Origin: UBA8752 sp002336475
GTDB lineage: Bacteria; Bacteroidota; Bacteroidia; Flavobacteriales_D; Sanyastnellaceae
DNA length: 64,000 nucleotides
Direction of reading: 5' to 3'
NCBI GenBank assembly: GCA_943846755.1
Contig: OX044365.1
Location: 1,984,001 to 2,048,000 of the forward strand
Part shown: piece after piece, positions 25,818-35,139 of the stretch
How the letters are laid out: the number at the start of each line of letters is the position of its first letter
Position numbering within the stretch: position 1 is the stretch's first letter
The notes under the pieces: model-generated
Told to the model about the DNA's origin: nothing
The model's input: the letters and a program-made list of their open reading frames with translations, nothing else
Database searches by the model: none
Made by a program: the position numbers and the translations under genes

Positions 25818-26490
25818 CCTCGAGGAATCGGTTGACGTCCCCTAGCGTTCCGAAGACCACCAGGGTGTCTGTTTTTTCTACCACAGTGTCCGGACGCGGA
25901 ATGCCGATGAGGTGCTCCTTGTTTTCGCCCCCTTCGTTATAGGTCCGTCGGATTGTAATCAGCCTCAGGTTGTAGCGGGCGGTGAGGTCAATGTCGCCCA
26001 AGCTGCGTCCGGCAACACCAGCAGGTGCTTGGATTTCCGCGATTTCATAATCGTCTGGCAATTCCAGAAACCCGCGGAGATTTGGATTCATCAAGCGCTC
26101 TGCAACGATGCTGGCAAACTCCGCTTCAGGCGCTAGAATTTCTTGAACGCCCAAGCTTCGTAAGATGCGCTCTTGGTGCGGGCCTGAAGCCCGCACAATG
26201 ACGCGGGGAATGCCCATGTCCAAGAGGTTGAGTGTGGTCAATACCGTGGCCTCAAAATTGTCTCCGATGGCGACGACGGCGGCGTCCATCTCATCGAGTT
26301 TCTGGCTCCGGAGGGCTTTCTGGTCCGTGGAGTCCATGGTGATGGCCAGGGCAATGTCGTCTGACACCTCCTCGACTTTCTCTTCTACGCAGTCGATGGC
26401 GAAGACTTCAGCTCCTCGACCGGCCATTTCCAATGCAATGCGTGAACCGTATTTACCGATTCCGATCACGACATAACGCATGCTCTTCAT
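25807..26490 (-). CDS. TrkA-family K+ uptake regulatory protein (RCK domain)
   Basis: 227 residues. The N-terminal Rossmann domain has VVIGIGKYGSRIALEMAGRG and acidic FAIDCVEEKV for NAD binding. ILAPEAEFASIVAERLMNPN links to a C-terminal TrkA-C domain (about 145-225, EIQAPAGVAGRSLGDIDL). The length fits KtrA/KtrC-type soluble gating subunits. No TrkH/KtrB membrane partner is adjacent. It starts 9 bp downstream of the kynU stop on the same strand and could be co-transcribed, though a promoter-like element overlaps that stop. Confidence 0.9.
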   Translation of the reverse strand: MKSMRYVVIGIGKYGSRIALEMAGRGAEVFAIDCVEEKVEEVSDDIALAITMDSTDQKALRSQKLDEMDAAVVAIGDNFEATVLTTLNLLDMGIPRVIVRASGPHQERILRSLGVQEILAPEAEFASIVAERLMNPNLRGFLELPDDYEIAEIQAPAGVAGRSLGDIDLTARYNLRLITIRRTYNEGGENKEHLIGIPRPDTVVEKTDTLVVFGTLGDVNRFLEVNE

Positions 26491-26494
26491 GGGG

Positions 26495-26502
26495 CCAATT
26501 TA
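26495..26502 (-). promoter_or_regulatory. Possible -7 element of the trkA-like gene
   Basis: TAAATTGG on the minus strand, one mismatch to TAnnTTTG, 4 bp before ATG 26490 and overlapping the kynU TAA stop. Confidence 0.3.
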
Positions 26503-27801
26503 CACGTCCTGATTCAGGGCGTGGTGGAGGATGTCGAGGAATTCGGCCACGTCCCCAAAGGAGTTGTACAATGGGACTGGCGCCATCCGGATCACAGCGG
26601 GTTCACGCCAATCCACAACCACACCATGTTCAGTCAGGTGGTCAAACAAAGCTTTGCCATGGCCGTGAGCGACCACCGAAAGTTGGCAACCTCGGTCTCC
26701 GGGGCTTGAGGGCGTTAGGATTTCGAGGGATGCGCCGGTGGAGGCAGCAACGGCATGGATTCCTTTTTCTAGGAAAGCTGTGAGCGCTAGGGATTTTTCG
26801 CGCATGCGGTCCATCCCTGCAGCGCGGAATTCTGCCAGTGACGCCAGCATGGCGGCCATGTTCATGACTGGTGCATTGGAGGTTTGCCAACCTTCTGCAC
26901 CAGACATCAGGTCAAAGTCGGGTTCCATTTTGAACCGGCGTGCTTCCGAATGTCCCCACCACCCTTCGAGCCGTGGCATATCGGGTTCATTGGCATGCCG
27001 CGCATGCACAAAGGCGCCAGCGGTGCATCCGGGCCCTCCGTTGAGGTACTTGTAACCACACCAACACGCAAAATCGACGTTCCAATCGTGCAGTTGCAGG
27101 GGCACATTTCCTGCGGCATGCGCCAGGTCGAACCCGCAGGTTGCCCCGGCAGCATGGGCGGCTTCAGTGATCTCGCGCATGGGCATCCACTGGCCGGTGT
27201 AGTATTGGACCCCACAGAGCATGACACAAGCGAGGCTGGACCCCTCTTGGGCGATTCGCGCGGTGATGTCCTCGGCGCGCAGGGTGTGCTCTCCCGTTCT
27301 TGGCGTGATTTCGATGAGGTGCTCTTCGGGGTTGAGCCCGTGCAGCCTGAGCTGGCTGAGTGCGGCATACCGGTCGCTGGGGAAGGCCCCGGCTTCGATC
27401 ATGAGCTTGGTGCGCTTGCCCTGGGGCCGGTAGAATGAGATCAGGAGGAGGTGCAGGTTGACCGTCAGGGCGTTCATCGCCACCACTTCGTCGGGCTGCG
27501 CCCCTACGATGGCAGCGAGGTCTGCGGTGGCTTCACGGTGATAGGCAACCCAGGGCCGCCTTCCTTCAAAATGAGCTTCTACCCCATATTGGCGCCAGTC
27601 GTCGAGTTCACCATCGATGATGTCACGGGCGCCCTTGGGCTGGAGGCCCAATGAGTTGCCAGTAAAATAAAGAGAGGTGCCGTTGCCATGCGGAGGGATG
27701 TGGAAGCGCTCTCGGAATGGAGCGAGCACGTCACTTTTGTCCAAGCGCTGGGCGGCTTCTCGGAACGCGTTTTTTTGGTTCCAATTGTGGTTGAGGGGCA
27801 T
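26500..27801 (-). CDS. kynU: Kynureninase
   Basis: 433 residues. A PLP enzyme cleaving kynurenine or 3-hydroxykynurenine to (3-hydroxy)anthranilate plus alanine. Family features are LYFTGNSLGLQPKGARD near the N terminus, FPSDRYAALSQL, GFDLAHAAGNVPLQLHDW with the PLP-contacting Asp/His, FACWCGYKYLNGGPG with the PLP lysine near 251, and GWQTSNAPVMNMAA. The following enzyme, 3-hydroxyanthranilate dioxygenase, is encoded 13 kb away at 40741, so the pathway is scattered. Divergent from hemL. Confidence 0.96.
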   Translation of the reverse strand: MPLNHNWNQKNAFREAAQRLDKSDVLAPFRERFHIPPHGNGTSLYFTGNSLGLQPKGARDIIDGELDDWRQYGVEAHFEGRRPWVAYHREATADLAAIVGAQPDEVVAMNALTVNLHLLLISFYRPQGKRTKLMIEAGAFPSDRYAALSQLRLHGLNPEEHLIEITPRTGEHTLRAEDITARIAQEGSSLACVMLCGVQYYTGQWMPMREITEAAHAAGATCGFDLAHAAGNVPLQLHDWNVDFACWCGYKYLNGGPGCTAGAFVHARHANEPDMPRLEGWWGHSEARRFKMEPDFDLMSGAEGWQTSNAPVMNMAAMLASLAEFRAAGMDRMREKSLALTAFLEKGIHAVAASTGASLEILTPSSPGDRGCQLSVVAHGHGKALFDHLTEHGVVVDWREPAVIRMAPVPLYNSFGDVAEFLDILHHALNQDV

Positions 27802-27852
27802 GGGCGGTGGAACGGAGTGGTTATCGGCGCGTGTCTTCGAGGGACTGGTCGC

Positions 27853-27860
27853 TAATTTCG
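27853..27860 (+). promoter_or_regulatory. Likely hemL -7 element
   Basis: TAATTTCG, fits TAnnTTyG, 16 bp before the hemL ATG in the 75-bp gap facing kynU. Confidence 0.5.
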
Positions 27861-27876
27861 TGCGGAATATCGACCT

Positions 27877-29199
27877 ATGCCCACATCCACGTCACACCCT
27901 GCCGCACATAGCCGAACAGCCAGTGCCGCACTCTTCGAAGAAGCGCGCCTTCGGTTTCCTGGAGGTGTGAATTCCCCTGTTCGAGCGTTTGGTGCCGTAG
28001 GGGGCACGCCGCTCTTCATTGACAAGGGTGAGGGTGCCCACATTTGGGACGCCGATGGTCAGCGGTACATCGACTTCTGCTGTTCTTGGGGCCCCCTCAT
28101 TCTGGGCCATGCCCATCCTGCTGTTCAAGAGCGCATCATGTCCGCAGTGGCCAATGGCACTTCATTTGGAACGCCGACGCGGCTTGAAAATGAGTTGGGA
28201 GGTTTGATTCTGGACAACCACCCTTTTGCCGAGCGCATTCGCTTTGTCTCAAGCGGCACTGAGGCGGCGATGAGTGCCATTCGCTTGGCTCGTGGAGTGA
28301 CAGGCAAGTCCAAGATCCTCAAGTTTGACGGCTGTTATCACGGCCATGTGGACGCCTTGCTGGTCAAGGCGGGGAGCGGTCTTGCCACTTTGGGAACGTC
28401 CACCTCTGCTGGCGTACCAGAGGCCTATGCGCGGGAGACACTGGTGTTGCCGCTCAACGATTTGGAAGCCCTCGAGGCGACCATGAAGGCTTATGCAGAT
28501 GACCTCGCTGTGGTTGCCATTGAGCCTATTCCAGCGAACAACGGCTTGCTCATTCAGGACCCCGGGTTCTTGCAGGGGGTGCGTGACCTGTGTGACAAGT
28601 ACGGGGTGCTGTTGCTGTTTGATGAGGTCATCAGTGGATTCAGGGTCGCTTTTGGCGGGGCCGCAGAATACTATGGAATTCAGCCCGATGTGATGGCTTT
28701 CGGAAAGATCATTGGAGGAGGCATGCCTGTCGGCGCCTACGCGGCTTCTGCAGAGATCATGGACCATGTGGCTCCGGTGGGTCCGGTATATCAAGCGGGA
28801 ACGTTGAGTGGAAACCCTGTGGCCATGGCTGCGGGAGCAGGACAGTTGACCGAATGTCTCAAGCCGGGATTTTATGAGGACCAGGAGCGCCGAACGCGCC
28901 GTCTGGTGGATCCAATTTTAGCCCATGCCGAGCGCAAGGGACAGCCTTTGAAGATCTTCACCCGCGGCAGCATCTTTTGGTTGGCCTTTAGTGAGCAGGT
29001 GCACATCCGCAGAAGCAGCGAAATTGATCCAGATAGCATGGCCTACTTCTCCAAGCTGCACGCCGCTTTGCTGGACAGAGGCGTGTACCTCGGGCCCTCG
29101 GGTTACGAGGTCGGTTTTGTGAGCGCTGCGCACAGTGATGCGGTGATTGATGCCTCTGTATCTGCCTTTACAGAAGCGCTGGACGTGACTTTTTCTTGA
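27877..29199 (+). CDS. hemL: Glutamate-1-semialdehyde 2,1-aminomutase
   Basis: 440 residues. It converts the HemA product to 5-aminolevulinate. The N-terminal RFPGGVNSPVRAFGAVGGTP is the HemL signature, followed by DFCCSWGPLILGHAHP and VSSGTEAAMSAIRLARG. LLLFDEVISGFRVAFGGAAE and MAFGKIIGGGMPVGAYAAS place the PLP lysine near 277. The C-terminal GVYLGPSGYEVGFVSAAHSD is also typical. It ends 3 bp before the stop of the opposing UbiA-like gene. Confidence 0.97.
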   Translation: MPTSTSHPAAHSRTASAALFEEARLRFPGGVNSPVRAFGAVGGTPLFIDKGEGAHIWDADGQRYIDFCCSWGPLILGHAHPAVQERIMSAVANGTSFGTPTRLENELGGLILDNHPFAERIRFVSSGTEAAMSAIRLARGVTGKSKILKFDGCYHGHVDALLVKAGSGLATLGTSTSAGVPEAYARETLVLPLNDLEALEATMKAYADDLAVVAIEPIPANNGLLIQDPGFLQGVRDLCDKYGVLLLFDEVISGFRVAFGGAAEYYGIQPDVMAFGKIIGGGMPVGAYAASAEIMDHVAPVGPVYQAGTLSGNPVAMAAGAGQLTECLKPGFYEDQERRTRRLVDPILAHAERKGQPLKIFTRGSIFWLAFSEQVHIRRSSEIDPDSMAYFSKLHAALLDRGVYLGPSGYEVGFVSAAHSDAVIDASVSAFTEALDVTFS

Positions 29200-29202
29200 A
29201 GC

Positions 29203-30066
29203 TCAGGAAAACGCCAAAACCAGGGCTGCGTCCGCAATGAGGGCCGCATCGAGCAGGAGAAAATACCACGGCGGCTGTCGTTCGTGAGCGCTGGCCACTA
29301 GGGGCACCATGAACAGGGGACCCAACCCATACACGATGTTGCCGTCGGTGGCAGTCATAGAAGCCAGAGCGGCAGCCACCAGCATGATGACTGCAGCCGA
29401 CCGGGTTCCGGCCGTGCCCCAAAGTTGGGGCAGTGTTTTCATGGAAGCAGGGTCCCATTTGCGGTCCCTCAAGTCAAAGGGCAAGGTGAGTGCCATGATG
29501 ACCAGTGCCCGTTCTCCGATCATCAGCACCAGGTTGACACCACCTACGGAATGGTCCGCTGAATCCAACAGGACGGGCCACAAAGCCGTGATGATGGCCC
29601 AGGTCAATCCGATCCAAAGCAGCTTGAGGCGGGGCAGTCGCCTGATCGCCAGTTGGACACCTTGAACGCCAGGCAACCCGGCGTAAAGGAGTGTAAGCAG
29701 GCCTGCCAAGGCCAGGCCTGCAAAGAGCAGCAGCGTTGTAGACAGTGTTGCCGTGGCCACGTCCGTGGCGTGGGCCAGTGGAAGGACTGCGGCTGGAACC
29801 ATAAATAAACCAACCCGCCGCAACGTGCGCTTGTGGGTGTTCAACCAATGGAGATGGGCGGAACGAAGTCCGCGTGGCCGTGTGGATTTAACGTGCCTTT
29901 GCCAAGTGTAGGCGATCCATGTTGCGGCGCCTATGCCTGCTGCAAAGCCCCACGGAACAACAGGCGCCATGTCGGCAGAATGCGACATGCACCATGAGCG
30001 CAAAACGCACCCTGCGGCGGCCACCGATATCACGGCATTGGACCAAAGCAATCGAATGCCACGCAT
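29203..30066 (-). CDS. UbiA-like membrane protein lacking the first Asp-rich motif
   Basis: About 287 residues from ATG 30066 (MRGIRLLWSNAVISVAA), placed 6 bp after a TACATTTG element that lies inside the longer frame starting at 30093. Around eight helices. The second-half motif LPFDLRDRKWDPASMKTLPQ resembles the DxxD region of UbiA prenyltransferases. At the position of the first NDxxDxxxD motif the sequence is TWQRHVKSTRPRGLRSAH, which has no aspartates. So prenyl-diphosphate binding is doubtful. It may be a Bacteroidota UbiA relative with another role. Confidence 0.75.
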   Translation of the reverse strand: MRGIRLLWSNAVISVAAAGCVLRSWCMSHSADMAPVVPWGFAAGIGAATWIAYTWQRHVKSTRPRGLRSAHLHWLNTHKRTLRRVGLFMVPAAVLPLAHATDVATATLSTTLLLFAGLALAGLLTLLYAGLPGVQGVQLAIRRLPRLKLLWIGLTWAIITALWPVLLDSADHSVGGVNLVLMIGERALVIMALTLPFDLRDRKWDPASMKTLPQLWGTAGTRSAAVIMLVAAALASMTATDGNIVYGLGPLFMVPLVASAHERQPPWYFLLLDAALIADAALVLAFS

Positions 30067-30072
30067 GCCCCT

Positions 30073-30080
30073 CAAATGTA
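30073..30080 (-). promoter_or_regulatory. Likely -7 element of the UbiA-like gene
   Basis: TACATTTG on the minus strand, exact TAnnTTTG, 6 bp before ATG 30066; used to choose that start. Confidence 0.5.
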
Positions 30081-30141
30081 GAATATCCAACACCTACGAA
30101 ACGATTATGAACAGTGTGTGCGTTTCGATGTTGTACCCTTT

Positions 30142-30149
30142 TATTTTTG
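30142..30149 (+). promoter_or_regulatory. Likely gcvP -7 element
   Basis: TATTTTTG, exact TAnnTTTG, 17 bp before the gcvP ATG at 30167. Confidence 0.55.
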
Positions 30150-30166
30150 GTACTTAAATCAGTGTA

Positions 30167-33031
30167 ATGGCTTCAGGAGCTTTCTTACAGCGACACATGG
30201 GTCCCCGCAATGAGGAGCATCAGAGCATGCTCTCTGCATTGGGACTGAACTCCTTAGAGGAATTGGTTCGAAGTACGGTGCCAGAGGCCATTTTGTCGGC
30301 CGACAGGCTCGATGTTCCTGAGGCTATGACTGAGACGGCTTACCTGGAGCACATTGACCAATTGGCCTCCCAGAACAAACTGTTCCGCAATTACATCGGG
30401 ATGGGCTACAGCCCCACAGAAGTGCCCAGTGTGATCCGCCGTAACGTTCTGGAAAACCCCGGCTGGTATACGGCCTACACTCCATATCAGGCAGAGATTG
30501 CCCAAGGACGGCTGGAGGCCTTGCTGAATTTCCAAACCATGGTCTGCGACTTGACAGGCATGGAAATGGCCAATGCCAGTTTGTTGGATGAAGCAACAGC
30601 GGCAGCAGAGGCGATGACCATGTTGTTCAACTCCCGCAGCCGCAAGGATGCCAAAGCCGGGGTCGACCGTTTTATGGTCTCCGAAAATGTCTTCCCTCAG
30701 ACTTGGACGGTGATGAAAAGCCGGGCGGTGCACTTGGGCATTCGCATTGACCGGGTGGCTGAAGCGGAGATGGAATTCACCGAAGACGTCTTCGGGGTTT
30801 TTGTCCAATACCCCGATGATGCGGGCCGCGTGGAACCGTTGAGCGGGCTCATCGATCGGGCGCACCAGACCGGTGTTAAAGTGGTGGTGGCTACGGACCT
30901 TTTGGCCTGCGTATTGGTTCAATCGCCGGGTTCTATGGGTGCAGATGTGGTGGTTGGAAGCAGCCAGCGCTTTGGTGTCCCCATGGGGTATGGTGGCCCA
31001 CACGCGGCATTCTTCGCCACCCGTCTTGATTTCAAGCGGAACATTCCCGGGCGCGTGATCGGGGCATCGGTGGACAGAAGGGGCAAGTTGGCTTACCGCA
31101 TGGCGCTTCAGACAAGGGAGCAGCACATCAGAAGGGACAAGGCCACGAGCAACATTTGCACCGCCCAGAGTCTGCTTGCTGTCATGGCGAGCATGTACGC
31201 GGTGTACCATGGACCGCGGGGACTGCGCACCATTGCAGAGCGCATCCATGCCCAGGCGTGTGCCTTGGCCAATGCAGGACGGGCCGCGGGACATCCACCA
31301 GTGCACGGTCAATTCTTCGATACCGTGGTTTTTGCCACGGAGGATGCAGGGGCAGTCATGGAGCGAGCCATCCTCAAAGGCATCAACTTGCGTTACTTCC
31401 CCGACGGCGTTCACGTGGGTGTGGCCTTCCACGAATGCACTTTGCCGGAGGATTTCCAGGACGTTTGTGAGGTCCTCGGGTTCAATGCGGTGACTTTGCC
31501 GGACATGGACGGTTTTACCTCTCCATTGGGCAGTCAGTTGAGGCCCGTTGATTACTTGAACCACCCCGTTTTCAATACTTACAGGTCTGAAACCGCCATG
31601 ATGCGGTACCTGAAGCATTTGGAGAACAAAGACTTGTCTTTGACCCACGCCATGATTCCGTTGGGCTCGTGCACCATGAAGCTCAATGCTGCGACGCAAT
31701 TGCTGCCCATAGGGTGGGCGTCATTTGCTCAGCTGCACCCATTCTGCCCGCCTGAACAAGCCATCGGTACGCGTAAAATGGTGTATGAGTTAGAGCGGTA
31801 CTTGAGTGAGATCACCGGTTTTGCTGGTATGAGCTTGCAACCCAACAGTGGTGCTCAAGGCGAATACAGTGGCCTACTGGTCATCCGTGCATACCACGCT
31901 TCTCGGGGTGATGAGCACCGCGACGTGTGCTTGATTCCTTCTTCAGCGCACGGCACCAACCCTGCTTCTGCCGTGATGTGCGGCATGAAGGTGGTGGTGG
32001 TGGGCTGCGACAAGCACGGCAACATCAACCTCGATGAGTTGACCGAAAAGGCCGAGCAATATTCGGACCGTTTGGGCGCATTGATGATCACCTACCCCTC
32101 TACACACGGGGTGTTTGAAGAGCACATTTTGGAAGTGACCAAGGTGGTGCACGACAACGGGGGCCAGATATACATGGATGGTGCCAACATGAACGCACAG
32201 GTTGGACTTACCAGTCCGGGCAGGATTGGAGCGGATGTGTGTCATCTGAACTTGCACAAAACCTTTGCCATTCCTCATGGTGGTGGTGGCCCCGGTGTGG
32301 GTCCCATCGGAGTGGCGGAGCACCTGGTGCCGTTTTTGCCAAGCCATCCGTTGGATGCCGTGGGCGGTGAGCATGGCATTGATGCGGTCAGTGCGGCCCC
32401 GTTTGGCAGTGCCTTGATCCACTTGATTTCCTATGCCTACATCCGTTTGTTGGGGCCAGATGGGTTGAAGCGAAGCACGGAAGTGGCGATTCTCAATGCC
32501 AATTACTTGCGCAGTCGCCTTGAGGACCATTACGACATCCTCTACAAAGGCAACCGCGGAGAGGTGGCACACGAGATGATCTTGGATTGCCGGCCATTTA
32601 AAGCCTCTGCAGGCATTGAGGTCACCGACATTGCCAAGCGTCTGATCGACTATGGTTTTCACGCCCCAACGGTCAGTTGGCCTGTGGCGGGGACGCTGAT
32701 GATTGAGCCTACCGAGAGTGAACCCCTGGAGGAACTGGACCGTTTTTGTGAGGCCATGATCGCCATTCGAGAGGAAATCCAGGCCATCGAAGAAGGCCGC
32801 TGGAGTCACGAAGACAACCCTTTGGTTATGGCACCGCATACGGCGGGTGAGCTCACGGCTTCTGAGTGGAATCATGCCTATTCTCGCGAGGTGGCAGCAT
32901 ATCCTGTTCGTGGCATCAGGGATCGGAAATTCTGGCCTGCGGTCGCAAGGGTAGACAACGCTCGTGGCGACCGGAATTTGGTGTGTACCTGCCCCAGCAT
33001 AGAGCTGTATATGGAGCCAATGGGGGCTTGA
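30167..33031 (+). CDS. gcvP: Glycine dehydrogenase (decarboxylating), P-protein
   Basis: 954 residues, the full-length single-chain type with both halves. It decarboxylates glycine and passes aminomethyl to the lipoyl H-protein. The N-terminal half has FLQRHMGPRNEEHQSML and YTAYTPYQAEIAQGRLEALL. The C-terminal half has MIPLGSCTMKLNAATQL, SAHGTNPASA and LNLHKTFAIPHGGGGPG, with the PLP lysine near residue 698. gcvT and gcvH are not nearby, so the cleavage system is unlinked here. Confidence 0.97.
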   Translation: MASGAFLQRHMGPRNEEHQSMLSALGLNSLEELVRSTVPEAILSADRLDVPEAMTETAYLEHIDQLASQNKLFRNYIGMGYSPTEVPSVIRRNVLENPGWYTAYTPYQAEIAQGRLEALLNFQTMVCDLTGMEMANASLLDEATAAAEAMTMLFNSRSRKDAKAGVDRFMVSENVFPQTWTVMKSRAVHLGIRIDRVAEAEMEFTEDVFGVFVQYPDDAGRVEPLSGLIDRAHQTGVKVVVATDLLACVLVQSPGSMGADVVVGSSQRFGVPMGYGGPHAAFFATRLDFKRNIPGRVIGASVDRRGKLAYRMALQTREQHIRRDKATSNICTAQSLLAVMASMYAVYHGPRGLRTIAERIHAQACALANAGRAAGHPPVHGQFFDTVVFATEDAGAVMERAILKGINLRYFPDGVHVGVAFHECTLPEDFQDVCEVLGFNAVTLPDMDGFTSPLGSQLRPVDYLNHPVFNTYRSETAMMRYLKHLENKDLSLTHAMIPLGSCTMKLNAATQLLPIGWASFAQLHPFCPPEQAIGTRKMVYELERYLSEITGFAGMSLQPNSGAQGEYSGLLVIRAYHASRGDEHRDVCLIPSSAHGTNPASAVMCGMKVVVVGCDKHGNINLDELTEKAEQYSDRLGALMITYPSTHGVFEEHILEVTKVVHDNGGQIYMDGANMNAQVGLTSPGRIGADVCHLNLHKTFAIPHGGGGPGVGPIGVAEHLVPFLPSHPLDAVGGEHGIDAVSAAPFGSALIHLISYAYIRLLGPDGLKRSTEVAILNANYLRSRLEDHYDILYKGNRGEVAHEMILDCRPFKASAGIEVTDIAKRLIDYGFHAPTVSWPVAGTLMIEPTESEPLEELDRFCEAMIAIREEIQAIEEGRWSHEDNPLVMAPHTAGELTASEWNHAYSREVAAYPVRGIRDRKFWPAVARVDNARGDRNLVCTCPSIELYMEPMGA

Positions 33032-33065
33032 ACCCTTGGTGTGCTGTGTTCGATGTTCCGGGGGC

Positions 33066-33073
33066 TATATTCG
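33066..33073 (+). promoter_or_regulatory. Likely -7 element of the first T9SS type A gene
   Basis: TATATTCG, fits TAnnTTyG, 27 bp before ATG 33101. It sits between GGGGGC and GCCCC, which could pair weakly around it. Confidence 0.4.
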
Positions 33074-33100
33074 CCCCACGAATCCAACATCAAACACGTA

Positions 33101-35023
33101 ATGAAGCACCTTTACACATTGGTCTTTGTGATGCTCACTGTGAGCTTCGCTTTTGCACAGGCACCGGTTCGCGAATACGCTGGACGTGCCGTAACCGCTC
33201 GCGCTGCCCAAGGCACGCACGTTGACTACACCCGCGATATCATTTACACAAATGACTTCTCGGATTGCTCAAACATCTCCTTTACCAACGCCAACGACGC
33301 CGGGTACACCGACTACATCGACGGCATCAACTGGGAGTGCACCACTTCTGCCCCAAGCGGACCTTACGCCATTGCAGGAATTGCATCTACAACCTCTGAC
33401 AATGGTTTTGTCATGGTTGATTCCGACTTGTTCGGAGCAGAGGAAGCCTACGCTGCGAGCTGGGTTGAGAACTGCTGGTTCAACATTGACGACCCCGTGG
33501 ACCTGACCGGTCACCCTTTTGTCACGGTAGAGTTTGAGAACTACTACCGTTGCTGGGACAACACCACTGACATTGAGCGCTGCTACATGGAGATTTCCTT
33601 GGACGGCGTGAACTGGCCAAGCCCTGAGACCCTCGAGATCGAGGACGGATACGTGGTGGTTGACGGCGATACGCTTGCAGCCCGCTATGAGGTTTTCCCA
33701 ACATATGAGCGCGGTGACGAGTCTACCAACCCTTCTGTTGCGCGTTTTGACATCGGCGGAATCGCTGGTGACGAGGCTACGGTTTACTTCCGCTGGCGCT
33801 GGGTAGGCCAATGGGGCTACGCTTGGATGGTGGACGACTTGGTGGTGTTTGATACACCAGCCAACGACGTGCGCATCAACGACTATGTCAGCTTTACCGA
33901 CTACTTCACGACGGGCCTTTGGGAGGCGCAGACTTGGCCAGAGAGCCAGCTTCCTGTTTTTGACCTTGCAGTGGGCGTAACCGGTCTCGGAACTGAAGTT
34001 CAGCCCAACACCATGTTGACGGTAGCCGTCAATGGCAACGAGGCTGACGGCGGCATGAGCGATGGCATTGACATTGCTTACGGTCAGAACGACACTTTGC
34101 GCGTATTGGGCTGGGAGGCTTCAGGCGTGGGTGAGTACACCTTCGACTATACTGTGGCTTCTGACAGCACAGATGAGTACCCTGCCGACAACGTTGCACA
34201 ACAAGCCATTGAAGTGGTGGAGTTGCAGTACGGACGTGACAACGGCGAGTTTGTGGGCCAGACTCCTGCAGACGGCACCGTTGATTTCATCGCAGGTGTC
34301 CCTTACGACGCTGTGAACGACATGACCATCTACGCGATTGACGTTGCCATCATGGACGGTTCTGACGTGGGTGCAGAGGTCGTATGTCACCTCTTTGACT
34401 GGGTCGAGTGGAACAACGGTGGCGGTCAGTACGACGGCTTGTTGACCACCACTGAAGAGGTCCAGCTTGAGGCCAACTTCTTGAACAGTGGAGACGGTGA
34501 GGTGTCATGGTACACCTTCGCTCTGGAGGAGCCTTACGAGGTTGCCGCTGGAGAAGCTGTGATGGCTTGCTTTGAGCACCTCGGAGGAGACAACGTGCAG
34601 ATTGGAACCAGTGTTCCACAGCGCGACCAGACGGTGTTCATTTATGGCCCATTCGGTGCCAGCAGTGCATACGATTGGTTCTTCACGACCAACTGCCCCA
34701 TGGTTCGCTTGAACCTCGACCCCAGCGCTGAGACCACCATGAACGTGGAGGACATCGCGGGAGAAGGCTTCACCTTGGGCCGTGCTTATCCAAACCCTGC
34801 CGCTGGAAACACCCGCATCGACTTCACTCTAGAAGCTGCTGCTGATGTGACCTTGGAGGTGACCAGCATGACAGGTGCCATTGTGCGTCGCATGGACCTC
34901 GGTGTCCAGCCTGCTGGCAACCAGCGTGCTGTTCTCGACCTCGAGGGCCTGACTGCTGGAATGTACACTTACACCATCTCTGTGGACGGCGCCCGCGCTA
35001 CCCGCAAGCTGATCGTGAAGTAA
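33101..35023 (+). CDS. Secreted protein with T9SS type A sorting domain (anchor/MAM-like)
   Basis: 640 residues from ATG 33101, with a clear signal peptide (MKHLYTLVFVMLTVSFAFAQ). A first beta-sandwich domain (about 45-260) has IIYTNDFSDC, DNGFVMVDSDLFG and WGYAWMVDDLVVFDTPAND, resembling the lectin/MAM-like domains common in T9SS cargo. The middle is acidic and beta-rich. The last 80 residues form the type A tail: LGRAYPNPAAGNTRIDF, TGAIVRRMDLG, and GMYTYTISVDGARATRKLIV. The next gene is a paralogue-like neighbour of similar design, separated by a strong terminator. Cargo function unknown. Confidence 0.92.
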   Translation: MKHLYTLVFVMLTVSFAFAQAPVREYAGRAVTARAAQGTHVDYTRDIIYTNDFSDCSNISFTNANDAGYTDYIDGINWECTTSAPSGPYAIAGIASTTSDNGFVMVDSDLFGAEEAYAASWVENCWFNIDDPVDLTGHPFVTVEFENYYRCWDNTTDIERCYMEISLDGVNWPSPETLEIEDGYVVVDGDTLAARYEVFPTYERGDESTNPSVARFDIGGIAGDEATVYFRWRWVGQWGYAWMVDDLVVFDTPANDVRINDYVSFTDYFTTGLWEAQTWPESQLPVFDLAVGVTGLGTEVQPNTMLTVAVNGNEADGGMSDGIDIAYGQNDTLRVLGWEASGVGEYTFDYTVASDSTDEYPADNVAQQAIEVVELQYGRDNGEFVGQTPADGTVDFIAGVPYDAVNDMTIYAIDVAIMDGSDVGAEVVCHLFDWVEWNNGGGQYDGLLTTTEEVQLEANFLNSGDGEVSWYTFALEEPYEVAAGEAVMACFEHLGGDNVQIGTSVPQRDQTVFIYGPFGASSAYDWFFTTNCPMVRLNLDPSAETTMNVEDIAGEGFTLGRAYPNPAAGNTRIDFTLEAAADVTLEVTSMTGAIVRRMDLGVQPAGNQRAVLDLEGLTAGMYTYTISVDGARATRKLIVK

Positions 35024-35043
35024 GATTGATTTGACTTTATGAG

Positions 35044-35072
35044 AAAGGGGGCCCGTTTTGGGCCCCCTTTTT
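35044..35072 (+). terminator. Intrinsic terminator between two T9SS cargo genes
   Basis: 11-bp perfect stem AAAGGGGGCCC (35044-35054) / GGGCCCCCTTT (35060-35070), loop GTTTT, followed by TT C. Confidence 0.9.
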
Positions 35073-35114
35073 CGTTTGTCATGTTTTGTAATGGTGGGGA
35101 ACGGCAGGAAGGCG

Positions 35115-35122
35115 TTATTTTG
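35115..35122 (+). promoter_or_regulatory. Possible -7 element of the second T9SS type A gene
   Basis: TTATTTTG, one mismatch from TAnnTTTG (or TA-n-TTTG with short spacing), 17 bp before ATG 35140. Confidence 0.4.
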
Positions 35123-35139
35123 CCCCACCATTCACAATC

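Noticed and set aside
30254..31699. 481-residue minus-strand frame within gcvP
   Set aside because: Antisense shadow of a well-conserved GcvP; no signal, domain or start context.
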